Numbered from the stretch's first letter, positions 1-7,981 are shown. The stretch is DNA of 19,946 bases from an uncultured Campylobacter sp. (GCF_937996225.1 NZ_CALKTC010000073.1:1-19946), one strand, 5' to 3'. Numbers and translations: made by a program. The notes: generated from the letters alone by a model not told the origin.

Positions 1-20
1 CGGCGCGAAACGGAAATGTG

Positions 21-26
21 ATTATA
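21..26 (-). promoter_or_regulatory. putative -10 box (TATAAT) for a gene off the left edge
   Basis: Reading the minus strand, the context is TTGTATAATCACA, a perfect sigma-70 -10 hexamer. It points leftwards out of the window and uses the same TATAATCAC octamer-plus as the forward promoter at 302-307. This suggests divergent transcription from the first 350 bases, but the gene it would serve is not visible. The competing reading is that bases 3-56 are the 3' end of a forward gene, because one frame is open to a TAA at 54-56. Confidence 0.35.
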
Positions 27-301
27 CAAGAGCGATGCTTAAAGGGGGCTGAATAATTAAGAGAAATTTTAAAAAACGATTTGGAAAATTTTAAATTTCA
101 TAATGAAATTTTATGTTTAACACGCCTGAGACAAATTTTATCTCCAGCCTCCGTAAAAATTTTATAAATTTTGTAAACGACCGTATCCAAACTAAAATTT
201 CATTATACCGCGATATGCCGCAATTCGCGACCGCCGACCGCACCCATTCGCCCGTAAAACCCGCTTGCAAAACACTTAAGCGCACGATTATAAGATTTCG
301 C

Positions 302-307
302 TATAAT
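302..307 (+). promoter_or_regulatory. -10 box (TATAAT) of the DUF4149 / ybgC pair
   Basis: Perfect TATAAT in the context CGCTATAATCACG, 40 bases upstream of the ATG at 348. The ribosome binding site AAAAGGA lies about 6 bases before the start. No clear -35 hexamer is visible, which is normal for epsilonproteobacterial sigma-70 promoters. Confidence 0.65.
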
Positions 308-347
308 CACGTCTGATTTAAAATTTATCAAAATTAAAAGGATTTCT

Positions 348-872
348 ATGCGCGCAATTTTTTCTATCTATATCTTCATCATCGCGGCCCTTATCGGCAT
401 CGAGCTCTCGCTCGGCGCACTCGTCGCGCCCGTGGTATTTTTCCCGCAGCAGATTATCGGAGAGGGCGTGTTATCGCACTTTCAAAGCGGCAAGCTGATG
501 AGCGAGATCTTCGTAAAATACGGCGGCATCCTCATCGCAGTCTCGGTAATCTGCCTCGTTTTTGAGATGATAAATTTCAACAACAACAAATCGCAATCCT
601 TTCGCTTGCGCCTTTCGACCCTGATGCTGACGCTAGTAAATATCATCTTAGCCCTACTTTTCGTGCTTTACTTTACCGACTATGTCATAAGCGCCCAAAA
701 GATCGGTACAGAAGCGACGATGACGCCGGAATTTGCCCAAATCCACGCGGCTAGCGAGTGGTGCATGAAACTCATCATCGTGTTTCAAACGGTGCTATTT
801 TTCGCAAAAATCCTTCCTGCCCTGACTGCGAGAGATGTCGCGGCGGCGAAAGATGCGCGGGATGAAGATTAA
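348..872 (+). CDS. DUF4149-like four-helix membrane protein
   Basis: This is a 174-residue integral membrane protein with about four hydrophobic helices, near residues 4-30, 58-80, 88-115 and 138-158. The first helix carries the pattern GIELSLGALVAPVVFF, followed by a Gly/Glu-rich turn and a SGKLMSEIFVKY segment. This resembles DUF4149 (TMEM205-like) proteins, which start with a Gly-rich helix ending in a Pro-Val-hydrophobic motif. Function in this family is unknown. The start is supported by AAAAGGA a few bases upstream and a TATAAT box at 302-307. The last 11 bases overlap the likely start of ybgC, so the two are probably one transcript and translationally coupled. The C-terminus is charged (AAAKDARDED). 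Family assignment is from memory of the motif. Confidence 0.75.
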   Translation: MRAIFSIYIFIIAALIGIELSLGALVAPVVFFPQQIIGEGVLSHFQSGKLMSEIFVKYGGILIAVSVICLVFEMINFNNNKSQSFRLRLSTLMLTLVNIILALLFVLYFTDYVISAQKIGTEATMTPEFAQIHAASEWCMKLIIVFQTVLFFAKILPALTARDVAAAKDARDED

Positions 873-1257
873 AATTTACTACGAAGATACCGACGCGCAG
901 GGCATCGTGTATCACGCCAACTACATAAAATTTTGCGAGCGGGCGCGCAGTGAAGCGCTTATGCAGGCCGGGGTGGACTTCGCGCGTGCGGACGCACATT
1001 TCGTAGTTAGCGAGCTTTGCGCTAAATTTCTCCGCCCCGCGCGCCTCGGCGACACGCTTGAAATTCGCACGAGCCTAGCCGCGCTCAAAAACGCCAGCGC
1101 CCTTTTACGACAAGAAATTTACAAGATCAAAGATATTAAAAACACGGATTTCAGCGAGCTTTTATACGCACAGGACGTAAAAATTGCCTTCGTAAAAGAA
1201 GACAGGCCGATCAAATTTAGCGCCGAAATTTTAGAATTTTTCAGATCTTTGAGATAA
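862..1257 (+). CDS. ybgC: YbgC-family acyl-CoA thioesterase (hotdog fold)
   Basis: The protein opens directly with the YbgC signature YYEDTDAQGIVYHANYIKF. It contains the catalytic Asp (DTDAQG) and the HANY loop of 4-hydroxybenzoyl-CoA-thioesterase-like hotdog proteins. The length of 131 residues fits the family. YbgC hydrolyses short-chain acyl-CoA or acyl-ACP and in many Gram-negatives is encoded beside tol-pal; no tol genes are visible here. Three in-frame ATGs exist, at 835, 853 and 862. I prefer 862 because it puts the first hotdog strand at the N-terminus as in homologues, but none has a strong Shine-Dalgarno. It overlaps the upstream membrane-protein gene by 11 bases. Confidence 0.88.
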   Translation: MKIKIYYEDTDAQGIVYHANYIKFCERARSEALMQAGVDFARADAHFVVSELCAKFLRPARLGDTLEIRTSLAALKNASALLRQEIYKIKDIKNTDFSELLYAQDVKIAFVKEDRPIKFSAEILEFFRSLR

Positions 1258-1740
1258 ATTTATCTTGCGGGTTCAAATTTGCCTAGTCGTGTGCGGCACA
1301 AACACAGCGCAGACCGGCTTTCGGCATAAAATCCAAGGATACACGGAGCTCTTAGACGATATAAAATTTACGGACGAGATAAAATTTTACGACATAGAAT
1401 TTCGCTCGGCATTGAGGTTTAAATTTAACGCTACGCCGCGACGTAAATCCCTCACGCATCCCGAGATAGCTAAATAAAAAACAAAATTTGAAATATCGAA
1501 ATTTTGCAATGACGTTAAATTTTGCCCTGCCCCGCCGCTTTATGAAATTTCTCGTCTTCAAATTTAAACCCGCGCAGATCGAGTCTGTGTTTTGCCTCGC
1601 TAAAATCCCGCTTGTCCGTGAAATTTAAGCAGGCTAAATTCGCCCCGTCCGCTCACACGCTACAATAAAAATTGCGACGCCCGCGCAAAAAGCTGCGCAC
1701 AAAATCAAAATAGCGCGCAGAACAAGCGCCAAAATGCGCC
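1258..1740. other. gene-free gap, possible coding remnant on the minus strand
   Basis: This 483-base stretch lies between the convergent ends of ybgC and the UDG-like gene. Short frames on both strands lack ribosome binding sites and recognisable protein character. One minus-strand frame is open from 1652 to a TAA at 1515-1517 and reads plausibly (its middle is DFSEAKHRLDLRGFKFEDEKF). It has no start codon and a TGA lies just upstream at 1653-1655, so it could be a decayed gene end or chance. No terminator hairpin with a T-run was found. Confidence 0.5.
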
Positions 1741-2406
1741 TCACAGCAGCCCTTTTATCTTTTGCAAATCCTCTTTGAAAAGCTCCGCTTTGCTCGGATT
1801 TTGCGCGATGAATGCGGGATCGAAGCTCGGTACGAAGCTGATACCGCCTTCGTTAAAGACCGAGCCGTGCAGCACGTCCATGCCCGCCAAATCGCCGTTT
1901 CGCAGCACGATTTTACAGCAGAGTTCCCCTAGACAGAGCACGACTTTGGGCTTTAAAATTTTGATCTCGTCGGCAAGATAGGGCGCGCATTTTAAAATTA
2001 TTTCCGAGCTTATGCGCCTATTTTGCGGCACCGCGCACCTTATCAAAAAGCTAAAATAGATCTCCTCGGGCGCGCAAATTTGATCTAGCGCCGCTGCTAC
2101 CTGAGCCTCCAAACTGCCGCCAAAACCTTCGTTAGCGCCCGGCGCAAGAGCCACGATCATAAGTTTTACATTCGCGGGAGCTTTAGAATTTTTGAAATTT
2201 TTGATAGTTTTGAAATTTTTAAAATTTTGCTCGCCGCTTCCCGTGCGCGTTTTAGCAAGCTCGCAGAGATTGCACTCGGCGGTAGCGGATTTTAGCGCGT
2301 CCAGCGCCTTAAAAAATCGCGCGCCGCCGCTTAAAATTTCAGCGCCTACGTAGCGATAGCCGAACGCTTTGTAATAAAGCAGCCTGCGTAGTTGCGAGTT
2401 TTGCAC
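1741..2406 (-). CDS. uracil-DNA glycosylase-like Fe-S protein, divergent
   Basis: This 221-residue protein has the layout of family-4 [4Fe-4S] uracil-DNA glycosylases. C45-x2-C48 and C124-x15-C140 reproduce the four-cysteine spacing. The core reads KLMIVALAPG near residues 81-90, and a C-terminal FDPAFIAQNPS near 195-204 matches the HPAYLLRNP position. Two hallmark residues are altered: the Glu of GEAPG is Leu87, and the His of the HP motif is Asp196. Activity may therefore be changed or lost. Residues 61-74 are an NFK-rich insertion (NFKNFKTIKNFKNS) between the first Cys pair and the core. The start is GTG, 7 bases after the prmC stop and without a strong ribosome binding site, so it is the last gene of the minus-strand operon. 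Family membership is fairly secure, enzymatic function is not. Confidence 0.75.
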   Translation of the reverse strand: MQNSQLRRLLYYKAFGYRYVGAEILSGGARFFKALDALKSATAECNLCELAKTRTGSGEQNFKNFKTIKNFKNSKAPANVKLMIVALAPGANEGFGGSLEAQVAAALDQICAPEEIYFSFLIRCAVPQNRRISSEIILKCAPYLADEIKILKPKVVLCLGELCCKIVLRNGDLAGMDVLHGSVFNEGGISFVPSFDPAFIAQNPSKAELFKEDLQKIKGLL

Positions 2407-2413
2407 GGCGCGC

Positions 2414-3214
2414 CTACGATCTGTTTAAATTTCGCGCGACGAATCCGCGATCAAACTGTGCCAAATCTTTGTAAAATTCCGCCCTAAAGCCCTGCTCGCG
2501 CAAAAACGCCGACAAGCTCTGCTTTTGATCGTAGCCCATCTCGCAGGCTAAAAATTTTGCGCGCCGTGCGGCAATCAGCACGATGCGTTTTAAAATTTCA
2601 TCCCCCCACTCGCCGCCAAACAGCGCTTGTTTCGGCTCCTGCAGCACGCGTGCATCCAATGCGTAGGAGTTTGCGATGTAGGGCGGATTTGAGACGATGA
2701 GATCAAACTCGCCCGCGATCTCATCTGCGTAGGCGCAGTGTACAAACTCGACGTCCGCGCCTAAGTTCGCGGCATTTGCGCGCGCTACCTCAAGCGAATC
2801 CGCACTGATGTCGCTAGCCGTGATACGGCAAGCGGGAAGGAGCTTTTTTAAACAGATAGCGATTATGCCGCTGCCCGTGCCGATCTCGCAAATGCGCGGC
2901 TCGCCCAAGCTTTGCGCCAAAGTAAGCGCCTTTTTTACTAAAATTTCGGTCTCGCAGCGCGGTATCAGCACCCGCTCGTCGACGTAAAATTTAAAGCCCA
3001 TAAACTCGCAGCTTTGCGTGATGTATTCAAGCGGACGGCCATCTTTAAATTCAACGATCTTAGCGCGAAACTCCGCTTCATGCGCGAGCTCTTCCGAGCA
3101 TCTTAGCACGAGCTCTTCGCTGCTAAGTCGCTCGCAAAGCTTTAAAATTTCGCGCGCGACGTATTTTGAGCCGCACTGCCCCAAGCCCCATCTTAGCGCC
3201 TCAGCGATCCTCAT
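2414..3214 (-). CDS. prmC: PrmC, N5-glutamine methyltransferase for release factors
   Basis: It methylates the Gln of the GGQ loop in peptide chain release factors RF1 and RF2, using S-adenosylmethionine. Visible signatures are the N-terminal RPLEYI (about residues 60-65), VLIPRCETEILV (82-93), the SAM-binding EIGTGSGI and the catalytic SNPPYI (NPPY near 176-179). The product is 266 residues, a normal PrmC length. I chose the ATG at 3214 rather than the TTG one codon earlier because it sits about 5 bases after an AGAG element. It overlaps the end of the M48 protease gene by 14 bases, pointing to translational coupling inside the operon. Confidence 0.92.
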   Translation of the reverse strand: MRIAEALRWGLGQCGSKYVAREILKLCERLSSEELVLRCSEELAHEAEFRAKIVEFKDGRPLEYITQSCEFMGFKFYVDERVLIPRCETEILVKKALTLAQSLGEPRICEIGTGSGIIAICLKKLLPACRITASDISADSLEVARANAANLGADVEFVHCAYADEIAGEFDLIVSNPPYIANSYALDARVLQEPKQALFGGEWGDEILKRIVLIAARRAKFLACEMGYDQKQSLSAFLREQGFRAEFYKDLAQFDRGFVARNLNRS

Positions 3215-4409
3215 CAAGCTCTCTTATGCGCTCATACAGGCTCGGGTGCGAATGATACACCGCGGCGTAAATTTTATGAGCGAGCGGGAATGCCTTGTTT
3301 TCGCTACCCAGCTTCTTTAGCGCGCCGATCATGCTCTCTTTATCCTGCATGCTGGCACCATGCCGGTCTGCGCTAAATTCGTGCATGCGGCTAAGCTTGG
3401 AGATTACAGGCTCAAAAAACGCATGCAAAATCGGTGCAAACAAAATCATAAAAACCAGCGTCGCGCCGCCGTCCGCGTTAAGTCCTAGCGCGCTAAATAC
3501 GCCTGCGGGAAGGTTTCCGAATACCGCGAATGTCGCGCCCAAAAGCACGAAGCTAAGCGCTAAGCCTTTCAAAATGTCGCCGTGTTTGAAATGCCCGAGC
3601 TCGTGCCCTAAAACGGCCAAAATTTCATCCTCGCTCAGCTTCTCTATGAGCGTGTCGAAAAGCACGACCTTTTTCGTCGCGCCGAAGCCGCCAAAATAGG
3701 CGTTTAGCCGTTTGTCGCGCTTGCTTGCGTCAATCGTAAAAACGCCGCTACTTTTAAAGCCACAGCGCTGCAAAAGCCCCTCTATGCGCTCTTTTAGCTC
3801 GCCTTGCTCTAGCGGCTGCATCTTATTAAACAGCGGCGCGATAACGGTCGGATAGATCAGATTTATCAGTAAAACTACGCCGAAGCTTAGCAGAAAGCCC
3901 CAGACCCACCAGTGTGCGCCTAGGCTATTTACGCAAAAAACGAGCGCGGAGGCTACCGCAAAGCCGAAAACCAGCGTGAGCGTGAGCGATTTTAGCGTAT
4001 CTTTTACGAAAACGGCGGGCGTTATCGTGGAAAAGCCTAAGCGCCTGTCTTTGACGAAGGTTTTGTAAATTTCAAGCGGAAGCGATATCGCGCCGCCGAT
4101 GATTAAAAACGCCGTTACAAAGCAGCTTCCCGCCAAAATCCCATCGCCCGCTAGATCATATATCGCGCGCTGTAACGCGCCCGCACCCGCAAGTATCCAA
4201 ATAAGCGCCGCCGCAAACGAAAAGCAGTGCGAAAATATATTAAATTTTAAATTTACCGCGCCGACCTCGCCCGCTTTGCGATAATCCTCCTCGCTAAGCA
4301 CCACCGCAGGCTCTTTTAGCTTGGCGCGGATGAAGCTTAGCTCGAGCAGATCGAGCGAAATTTTATAAATCGTGTAAAGCGCGTATAAAAAGATCAAAAA
4401 CCAAACCAT
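3201..4409 (-). CDS. M48 family membrane metalloprotease (Ste24/CAAX protease type)
   Basis: This is a 402-residue multi-pass zinc protease. The zinc-binding HELGH is at residues 269-273, and the third ligand is in MHEFSAD (Glu344), the standard M48 arrangement. The N-terminal half has several hydrophobic segments (about residues 2-22, 60-80, 93-112, 143-163 and 168-190), and two more follow the active site (280-300, 315-332). The order N-terminal M48_N helices then protease domain, and the length, match Ste24p-like proteins rather than the shorter HtpX. Bacterial members are thought to act in membrane-protein or misfolded-protein quality control; the substrate is unknown. It starts 5 bases after the ABC-F stop, within the operon, and its end overlaps prmC. 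Confidence 0.88.
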   Translation of the reverse strand: MVWFLIFLYALYTIYKISLDLLELSFIRAKLKEPAVVLSEEDYRKAGEVGAVNLKFNIFSHCFSFAAALIWILAGAGALQRAIYDLAGDGILAGSCFVTAFLIIGGAISLPLEIYKTFVKDRRLGFSTITPAVFVKDTLKSLTLTLVFGFAVASALVFCVNSLGAHWWVWGFLLSFGVVLLINLIYPTVIAPLFNKMQPLEQGELKERIEGLLQRCGFKSSGVFTIDASKRDKRLNAYFGGFGATKKVVLFDTLIEKLSEDEILAVLGHELGHFKHGDILKGLALSFVLLGATFAVFGNLPAGVFSALGLNADGGATLVFMILFAPILHAFFEPVISKLSRMHEFSADRHGASMQDKESMIGALKKLGSENKAFPLAHKIYAAVYHSHPSLYERIRELDEDR

Positions 4410-4414
4410 CGCGC

Positions 4415-6379
4415 CTACTTTAGGCTCTCGGCGAGCGAAAGCACTTCGTAATATTCATTTTCCATACTGTTTAACGTTCCTCTTTTTTCTTCAAGTTCTT
4501 CAAAAAGCCCCTGCATCCCGAGCTTTTGATAAATTTCAGGCGTCGAGAGCGCGTGATTTAGCTCTTTTATACGCGCCTCGATAGCCTCGATCTTAGCGGG
4601 ATACTCCTCTAAAATTTTATTCTGCTTATAGCTAAGCTTCGCGGCGCTCGTTTTCTCCTTTTTGTTTTCGCGGCCGCCTTCCTCCGCGCTCGCGCCCGCG
4701 CCCGCGCCCGCGCCCGCATCGGCTTCGATCCGGTCAATCTCCGCCATCTCGTCTTCAAACTCCAAATACTGCGAATAGGGCATTTGAATTTGATCGATAA
4801 CGCCGTTTTTTTCAAAAACCCAAAGCTTATTTGTGATCTTATCGATGAAATAGCGATCGTGGCTTACAATGATTACCGCACCTTCGAAGCTTAGCAGATA
4901 ATCTTCCAAAATATTGATCGTCGCGATATCAAGATCATTCGTCGGCTCGTCCAAGATCAGGCAATCGTACTGCTCGGTAAAGAGCTTGGCAAGCGCCAGA
5001 CGGTTCTTTTCGCCGCCGCTAAGAACGCCGACGGGCTTATCTAAAAACTCCTTCGGAAATAAGAAATTTTTCAAATATCCGTATACGTGCATGTAGCTGC
5101 CGCGGACGTTGATGTGATCGCCGCCGTTGGGACAGAAAATTTCGATTATACTTTTATCGTCCGTAATGCCGCTGCGGGTCTGATCGAAGTAGCCGATCCT
5201 GATCTCGCCGCGTTTGATCTCGCCCGCATCGATCTTGCTGCGACCGAGTAGAATTTTAAGCAGAGTGCTTTTGCCAGCGCCGTTAGCGCCTACGATACCG
5301 ATACGCTCGCCCTGCAAAACCCGCGCCGAAAAGCCCTTGAAAAGCACCTTGCCATTTAAAATTTTACCGATATTCGTGCATTCAAAGAGCATTTTTTTGC
5401 GATTGTCGCCGCCCGTGCCGTTAAAGCTCCTGCTCGCGCGCTCCAGCTCGAGCCGCACGCGACGGATCGCGCCCGGGTTTTTCTTCGCATCCTGCCTCAT
5501 CTGCATGATGCGCGCCTTGCGCCCTTCGTTGCGTTTAAGGCGCGCCTTTACACCGCGGTGCAGCCACTCCTCCTCGGCGCGCAGCTGTTTAAGCAGCGTC
5601 TCGTGGGACTTTTCGAGCGAAGCAAGCATCTCCTGCTTGCGCCTCAGATAGTTCTCGTATCCGCCGTCGAAATTTGAAATTTTACCCTCTTCGATCTCGA
5701 TACTGCGCGTCGCCAAGCGGTCGATGAAGTAGCGATCGTGGCTGATAAAAACAATCGTCTGCTTCGAGCCGAGCAGCATGTCCTCTAGAAATTTCACCAT
5801 ATAGACGTCGAGGTGGTTCGTGGGCTCGTCCAGCAGCAGCACGTCGGGCTTTTTAAGCACCAGCGCGCCCAGCGCCACGCGACGAATTTCGCCGCCGCTA
5901 AGCGTACAGACGGAGCGATTTTCGTAAATTTTAAGCCCGAAATTTTGCAGCACCTGCTCGATCTTATTGTCGATCTGCCAGCCATCCTTGGCCTCGATAA
6001 ATTTAATCAGCTCGTCCTGGCGCGCCAAAAGCTCCTTGTTTTCGGGCTGTGCGGCGATTTTACTCGAGATCGCGTCGTATTCGCTAAGGGCGGCGTAAAT
6101 TTCAGCTAGCTCCCGTCGCAGCGCGTCTTTGACCGAGAGATTGTCTTCAAATTTCGGCGTTTGAGCGAGCATCTGGATATTTAGCCCGTTTTGAGTGATC
6201 ACGCGTCCCTCGTCAATCTCGCACAGACCTGCAATTATCTTCATCAGCGTGGACTTGCCGTCACCGTTTTTGCCGATCACGGCAACGCGCTCATTGGCGT
6301 CCAGTGCGAAATTTACGCCGTCTAAAACGACGTGAGAGCCGAATTTTTTCGTAACATCGATAAGCTCGATCAAAGCCAA
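4415..6379 (-). CDS. ABC-F family ATPase, Uup-like
   Basis: This is a 654-residue soluble protein with two ABC cassettes and no membrane helices. The first cassette has Walker A GKNGDGKST (residues 36-44), signature LSGGE, Walker B LLLDEPTNHLD and switch SHDRYF. The second has GANGAGKST, LSGGEKNR, LILDEPTNDLD and SHDRYF. Between them lies the charged arm linker (KARLKRNEGRKARIMQMR). A C-terminal coiled coil (about 590-650) marks a Uup-like member. ABC-F proteins act on the ribosome as translation factors, and Uup also affects transposon excision. Residues about 555-565 are an Ala-Gly run encoded by a 6-base repeat. The start is TTG, supported by GAGGAA 7 bases upstream; it is the first gene of the operon. 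Confidence 0.9.
   Translation of the reverse strand: MALIELIDVTKKFGSHVVLDGVNFALDANERVAVIGKNGDGKSTLMKIIAGLCEIDEGRVITQNGLNIQMLAQTPKFEDNLSVKDALRRELAEIYAALSEYDAISSKIAAQPENKELLARQDELIKFIEAKDGWQIDNKIEQVLQNFGLKIYENRSVCTLSGGEIRRVALGALVLKKPDVLLLDEPTNHLDVYMVKFLEDMLLGSKQTIVFISHDRYFIDRLATRSIEIEEGKISNFDGGYENYLRRKQEMLASLEKSHETLLKQLRAEEEWLHRGVKARLKRNEGRKARIMQMRQDAKKNPGAIRRVRLELERASRSFNGTGGDNRKKMLFECTNIGKILNGKVLFKGFSARVLQGERIGIVGANGAGKSTLLKILLGRSKIDAGEIKRGEIRIGYFDQTRSGITDDKSIIEIFCPNGGDHINVRGSYMHVYGYLKNFLFPKEFLDKPVGVLSGGEKNRLALAKLFTEQYDCLILDEPTNDLDIATINILEDYLLSFEGAVIIVSHDRYFIDKITNKLWVFEKNGVIDQIQMPYSQYLEFEDEMAEIDRIEADAGAGAGAGASAEEGGRENKKEKTSAAKLSYKQNKILEEYPAKIEAIEARIKELNHALSTPEIYQKLGMQGLFEELEEKRGTLNSMENEYYEVLSLAESLK
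4685..4717. repeat. hexanucleotide tandem repeat in the ABC-F gene
   Basis: Four perfect copies of CGCGCC plus a half copy and one diverged copy (CGCGCT). On the coding strand each unit is GCGGGC, giving Ala-Gly, so copy-number change alters linker length without breaking the frame. It sits between the second ATPase cassette and the C-terminal coiled coil. Confidence 0.85.
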
Positions 6380-6409
6380 TTTTAAGTTCCTCTAGTGTTA
6401 AATTCGGTG

Positions 6410-6415
6410 ATTTTA
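6410..6415 (-). promoter_or_regulatory. putative -10 box of the abcF-M48-prmC-udg operon
   Basis: The minus strand reads TGTGTAAAATCACC. This is a TAAAAT hexamer preceded by TG, about 30 bases upstream of the TTG start at 6379. The ribosome binding site GAGGAA at 6387-6392 follows. Only about 80 bases separate this operon from the divergent esterase gene. Confidence 0.45.
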
Positions 6416-6458
6416 CACAAAATTCTATTAAATTTTAATAACTTTTAAAGCTTTAGCG

Positions 6459-7193
6459 ATGCAAAGTTTGGAATTTAACGGCCTGCGCGTAGAAATTTTC
6501 GCCCCGCACGCGCCGTCTTTTGCGGCTGCGCCCTCCTTTACAAAAGAAGCCGCGTCCGCACCGATCATCTACCTGCATGTCTTGAACTTTGGCGCGACCG
6601 GCACGGGCGAAATTTACGAGCTCGTCTCGCGACGAAGCGGCGCAGATTTCGTGCTCGCAGCGATCTATCTAAACGAGGCGCAGTGGGGCGATAAGCTTAG
6701 CCCGTGGGCGGCAAAATCGCCGTTTAAGGGGGTGCGCGATTTCGCAGGCGGCGGCGCGGCGCACTTAGAAAAATTTACGGACGAGCTGATCCCGCGTATC
6801 GAGCGGCACGTATTCGGCGCGAGAAAGCCTGCGTGGCGAGCCTGCGCGGGATACTCGCTGGCGGGGCTTTTTAGCGCGTATGCGGCATTTGCGAGCGATA
6901 AATTTCAAAAGATCGCCTGCGTCTCGGCGTCGTTTTGGTTCGGCGGATTTGACGCCTTCGTCGCCGCACACTCGCTGCAAAGGGGGCTGGCGCACGTCTA
7001 CGCGTCCTTGGGCGAGGCCGAGATGAACCCGAAAAATCCGCGCGGAGCACTCTGCGGCGAGACGGCGCGAAATTTCATCGCAAAATGCCGCAGTGCGGGC
7101 GCGAAAGCGGAGCTTGAGCAAAATCCGGGCGGGCATATGCAAGATGAGATCGCAAGAATTTCAAAGGCGCTTTTAAAGCTTGTAAACTCCTAA
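6459..7193 (+). CDS. alpha/beta-hydrolase fold esterase
   Basis: This 244-residue protein resembles the putative esterase family that includes esterase D and the siderophore esterases IroE and BesA. The nucleophile elbow is GYSLAGL (Ser133), in a segment that continues FSAYAAF as in family members. The likely catalytic His is His226 in GGHMQDE, and an acidic residue is expected near LGEAEMN (Glu185 or Glu187). No signal peptide is evident, so it is probably cytoplasmic. The substrate cannot be told. The start ATG has no good Shine-Dalgarno (only AAAGC upstream), so it may be weakly translated. The gene stands alone, divergent from the ABC-F operon and followed by a long gene-free region. Confidence 0.75.
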   Translation: MQSLEFNGLRVEIFAPHAPSFAAAPSFTKEAASAPIIYLHVLNFGATGTGEIYELVSRRSGADFVLAAIYLNEAQWGDKLSPWAAKSPFKGVRDFAGGGAAHLEKFTDELIPRIERHVFGARKPAWRACAGYSLAGLFSAYAAFASDKFQKIACVSASFWFGGFDAFVAAHSLQRGLAHVYASLGEAEMNPKNPRGALCGETARNFIAKCRSAGAKAELEQNPGGHMQDEIARISKALLKLVNS

Positions 7194-7202
7194 AATTCGA
7201 GC

Positions 7203-7226
7203 AAATTTTAAAATTTAGCGGGGCGG
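7203..7226 (+). repeat. 24-bp direct repeat, copy 1
   Basis: It begins with the palindrome AAATTTTAAAATTT and continues AGCGGGGCGG. It is identical to the copy at 7836-7859, 633 bases further on. The GC-rich tail makes chance identity unlikely. Confidence 0.85.
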
Positions 7227-7835
7227 CAGAACATGAGCGGCGAGAGGTTGAAACAAACGAGTCGAAAGGCGGCATCAAGCGTAAATTTAAAGCGAGCCAC
7301 TGTTATAATTTCTCGCGCAACGGTTTTTCGCGCGATACGATGAAATTTAAAACAAACCCGCGTTAAATTTTATAGCATGAGCAATGCGGCAAGAATGGCG
7401 TTACGCAATTCGGCGCGAATGACACAGTGCATCGTTGATATTTCAGCGGCTTTGGTAAGTGCGAATCGGTTTTGAGCGTAAATCATGCGACGCGGCGCCG
7501 ATGCGGCATAGGGTGGGGCGCAAATCGCAAACGAGCCGCCACTGAATTTTGCTAAACGGCTTGATGCAAATCGCTAGCAGAGGCTGTTAATTTTCATAGA
7601 AAAGTACGGGGCTAGTGGTTTAAAATTTTAAGCGAACCGTCGTTATAAAATTTGAAGCAGATCGTCTCACGGCTAGGATTAGAGCGCCTGCGAGCTAAAT
7701 TTAAACAGCAGCGCCGTCGTGTATGATCCCGCCTGTTTTGTTTAGTGTGCCGGCGAACTAAATTTACCGCTGAAATTTCAAAATTTACACTGCGCCAAGG
7801 AACGCTTTGGCGCTACGATACGTGCCGCTAGGTTT

Positions 7836-7859
7836 AAATTTTAAAATTTAGCGGGGCGG
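7836..7859 (+). repeat. 24-bp direct repeat, copy 2
   Basis: Identical to 7203-7226. Here the palindromic part extends to 16 bases (7835-7850). It flanks the right side of a roughly 610-base gene-free stretch. Confidence 0.85.
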
Positions 7860-7915
7860 GCAATTAAACGGCAGGCGCGTCAAAACAGGCGCTGCAAAGT
7901 ATTCTTAACAACCCT

Positions 7916-7981
7916 AAAATATCCGCAATAACAGCAAAAAATTCTTGCAAAATATCCGCAACGACGATAAAAATTCCTACA
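7916..7981. repeat. 33-bp imperfect tandem duplication
   Basis: Unit 1 (7916-7948) and unit 2 (7949-7981) both begin AAAATATCCGCAA and both contain an AAAAATTC block. They differ at several positions. The period of 33 is a whole number of codons. Read on the minus strand, the frame is open and hydrophobic with VADILQ / IADILG echoes, but it has no start codon. Confidence 0.6.

Larger units (their letters stand above)
1..347. other. intergenic region at left edge
   Basis: No gene is supported here. Short open frames on both strands are built of AAATTT words and look non-coding. The region holds an 8-bp inverted repeat, AAATTTCA (93-100) and TGAAATTT (104-111), separated by TAA, and the promoter of the gene starting at 348. 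Bases 3-56 could encode the last 17 residues of a forward gene entering from the left, but there is nothing to identify it. Confidence 0.5.

Noticed and set aside
1265..1477. Forward open frame of 70 codons after ybgC
   Set aside because: No ribosome binding site; the translation is built of repeated AAATTT-derived IKF/EIKF words and ends without domain character.
4415..6379. ABC-F protein as an antibiotic-resistance (ARE) factor
   Set aside because: The C-terminal coiled coil and arm linker look like the housekeeping Uup type; nothing in the sequence points to ribosome protection from a drug.
7377..7475. Short forward open frame (32 codons) beginning MSNAARMALRNSARM in the gene-free region
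   Set aside because: No Shine-Dalgarno and no supporting promoter; a chance frame in GC-richer sequence is as likely.
7792..7813. Inverted repeat GCGCCAA ... TTGGCGC as a terminator
   Set aside because: Stem of 7 with an 8-base loop, no T-run on either side, and no gene ending nearby.
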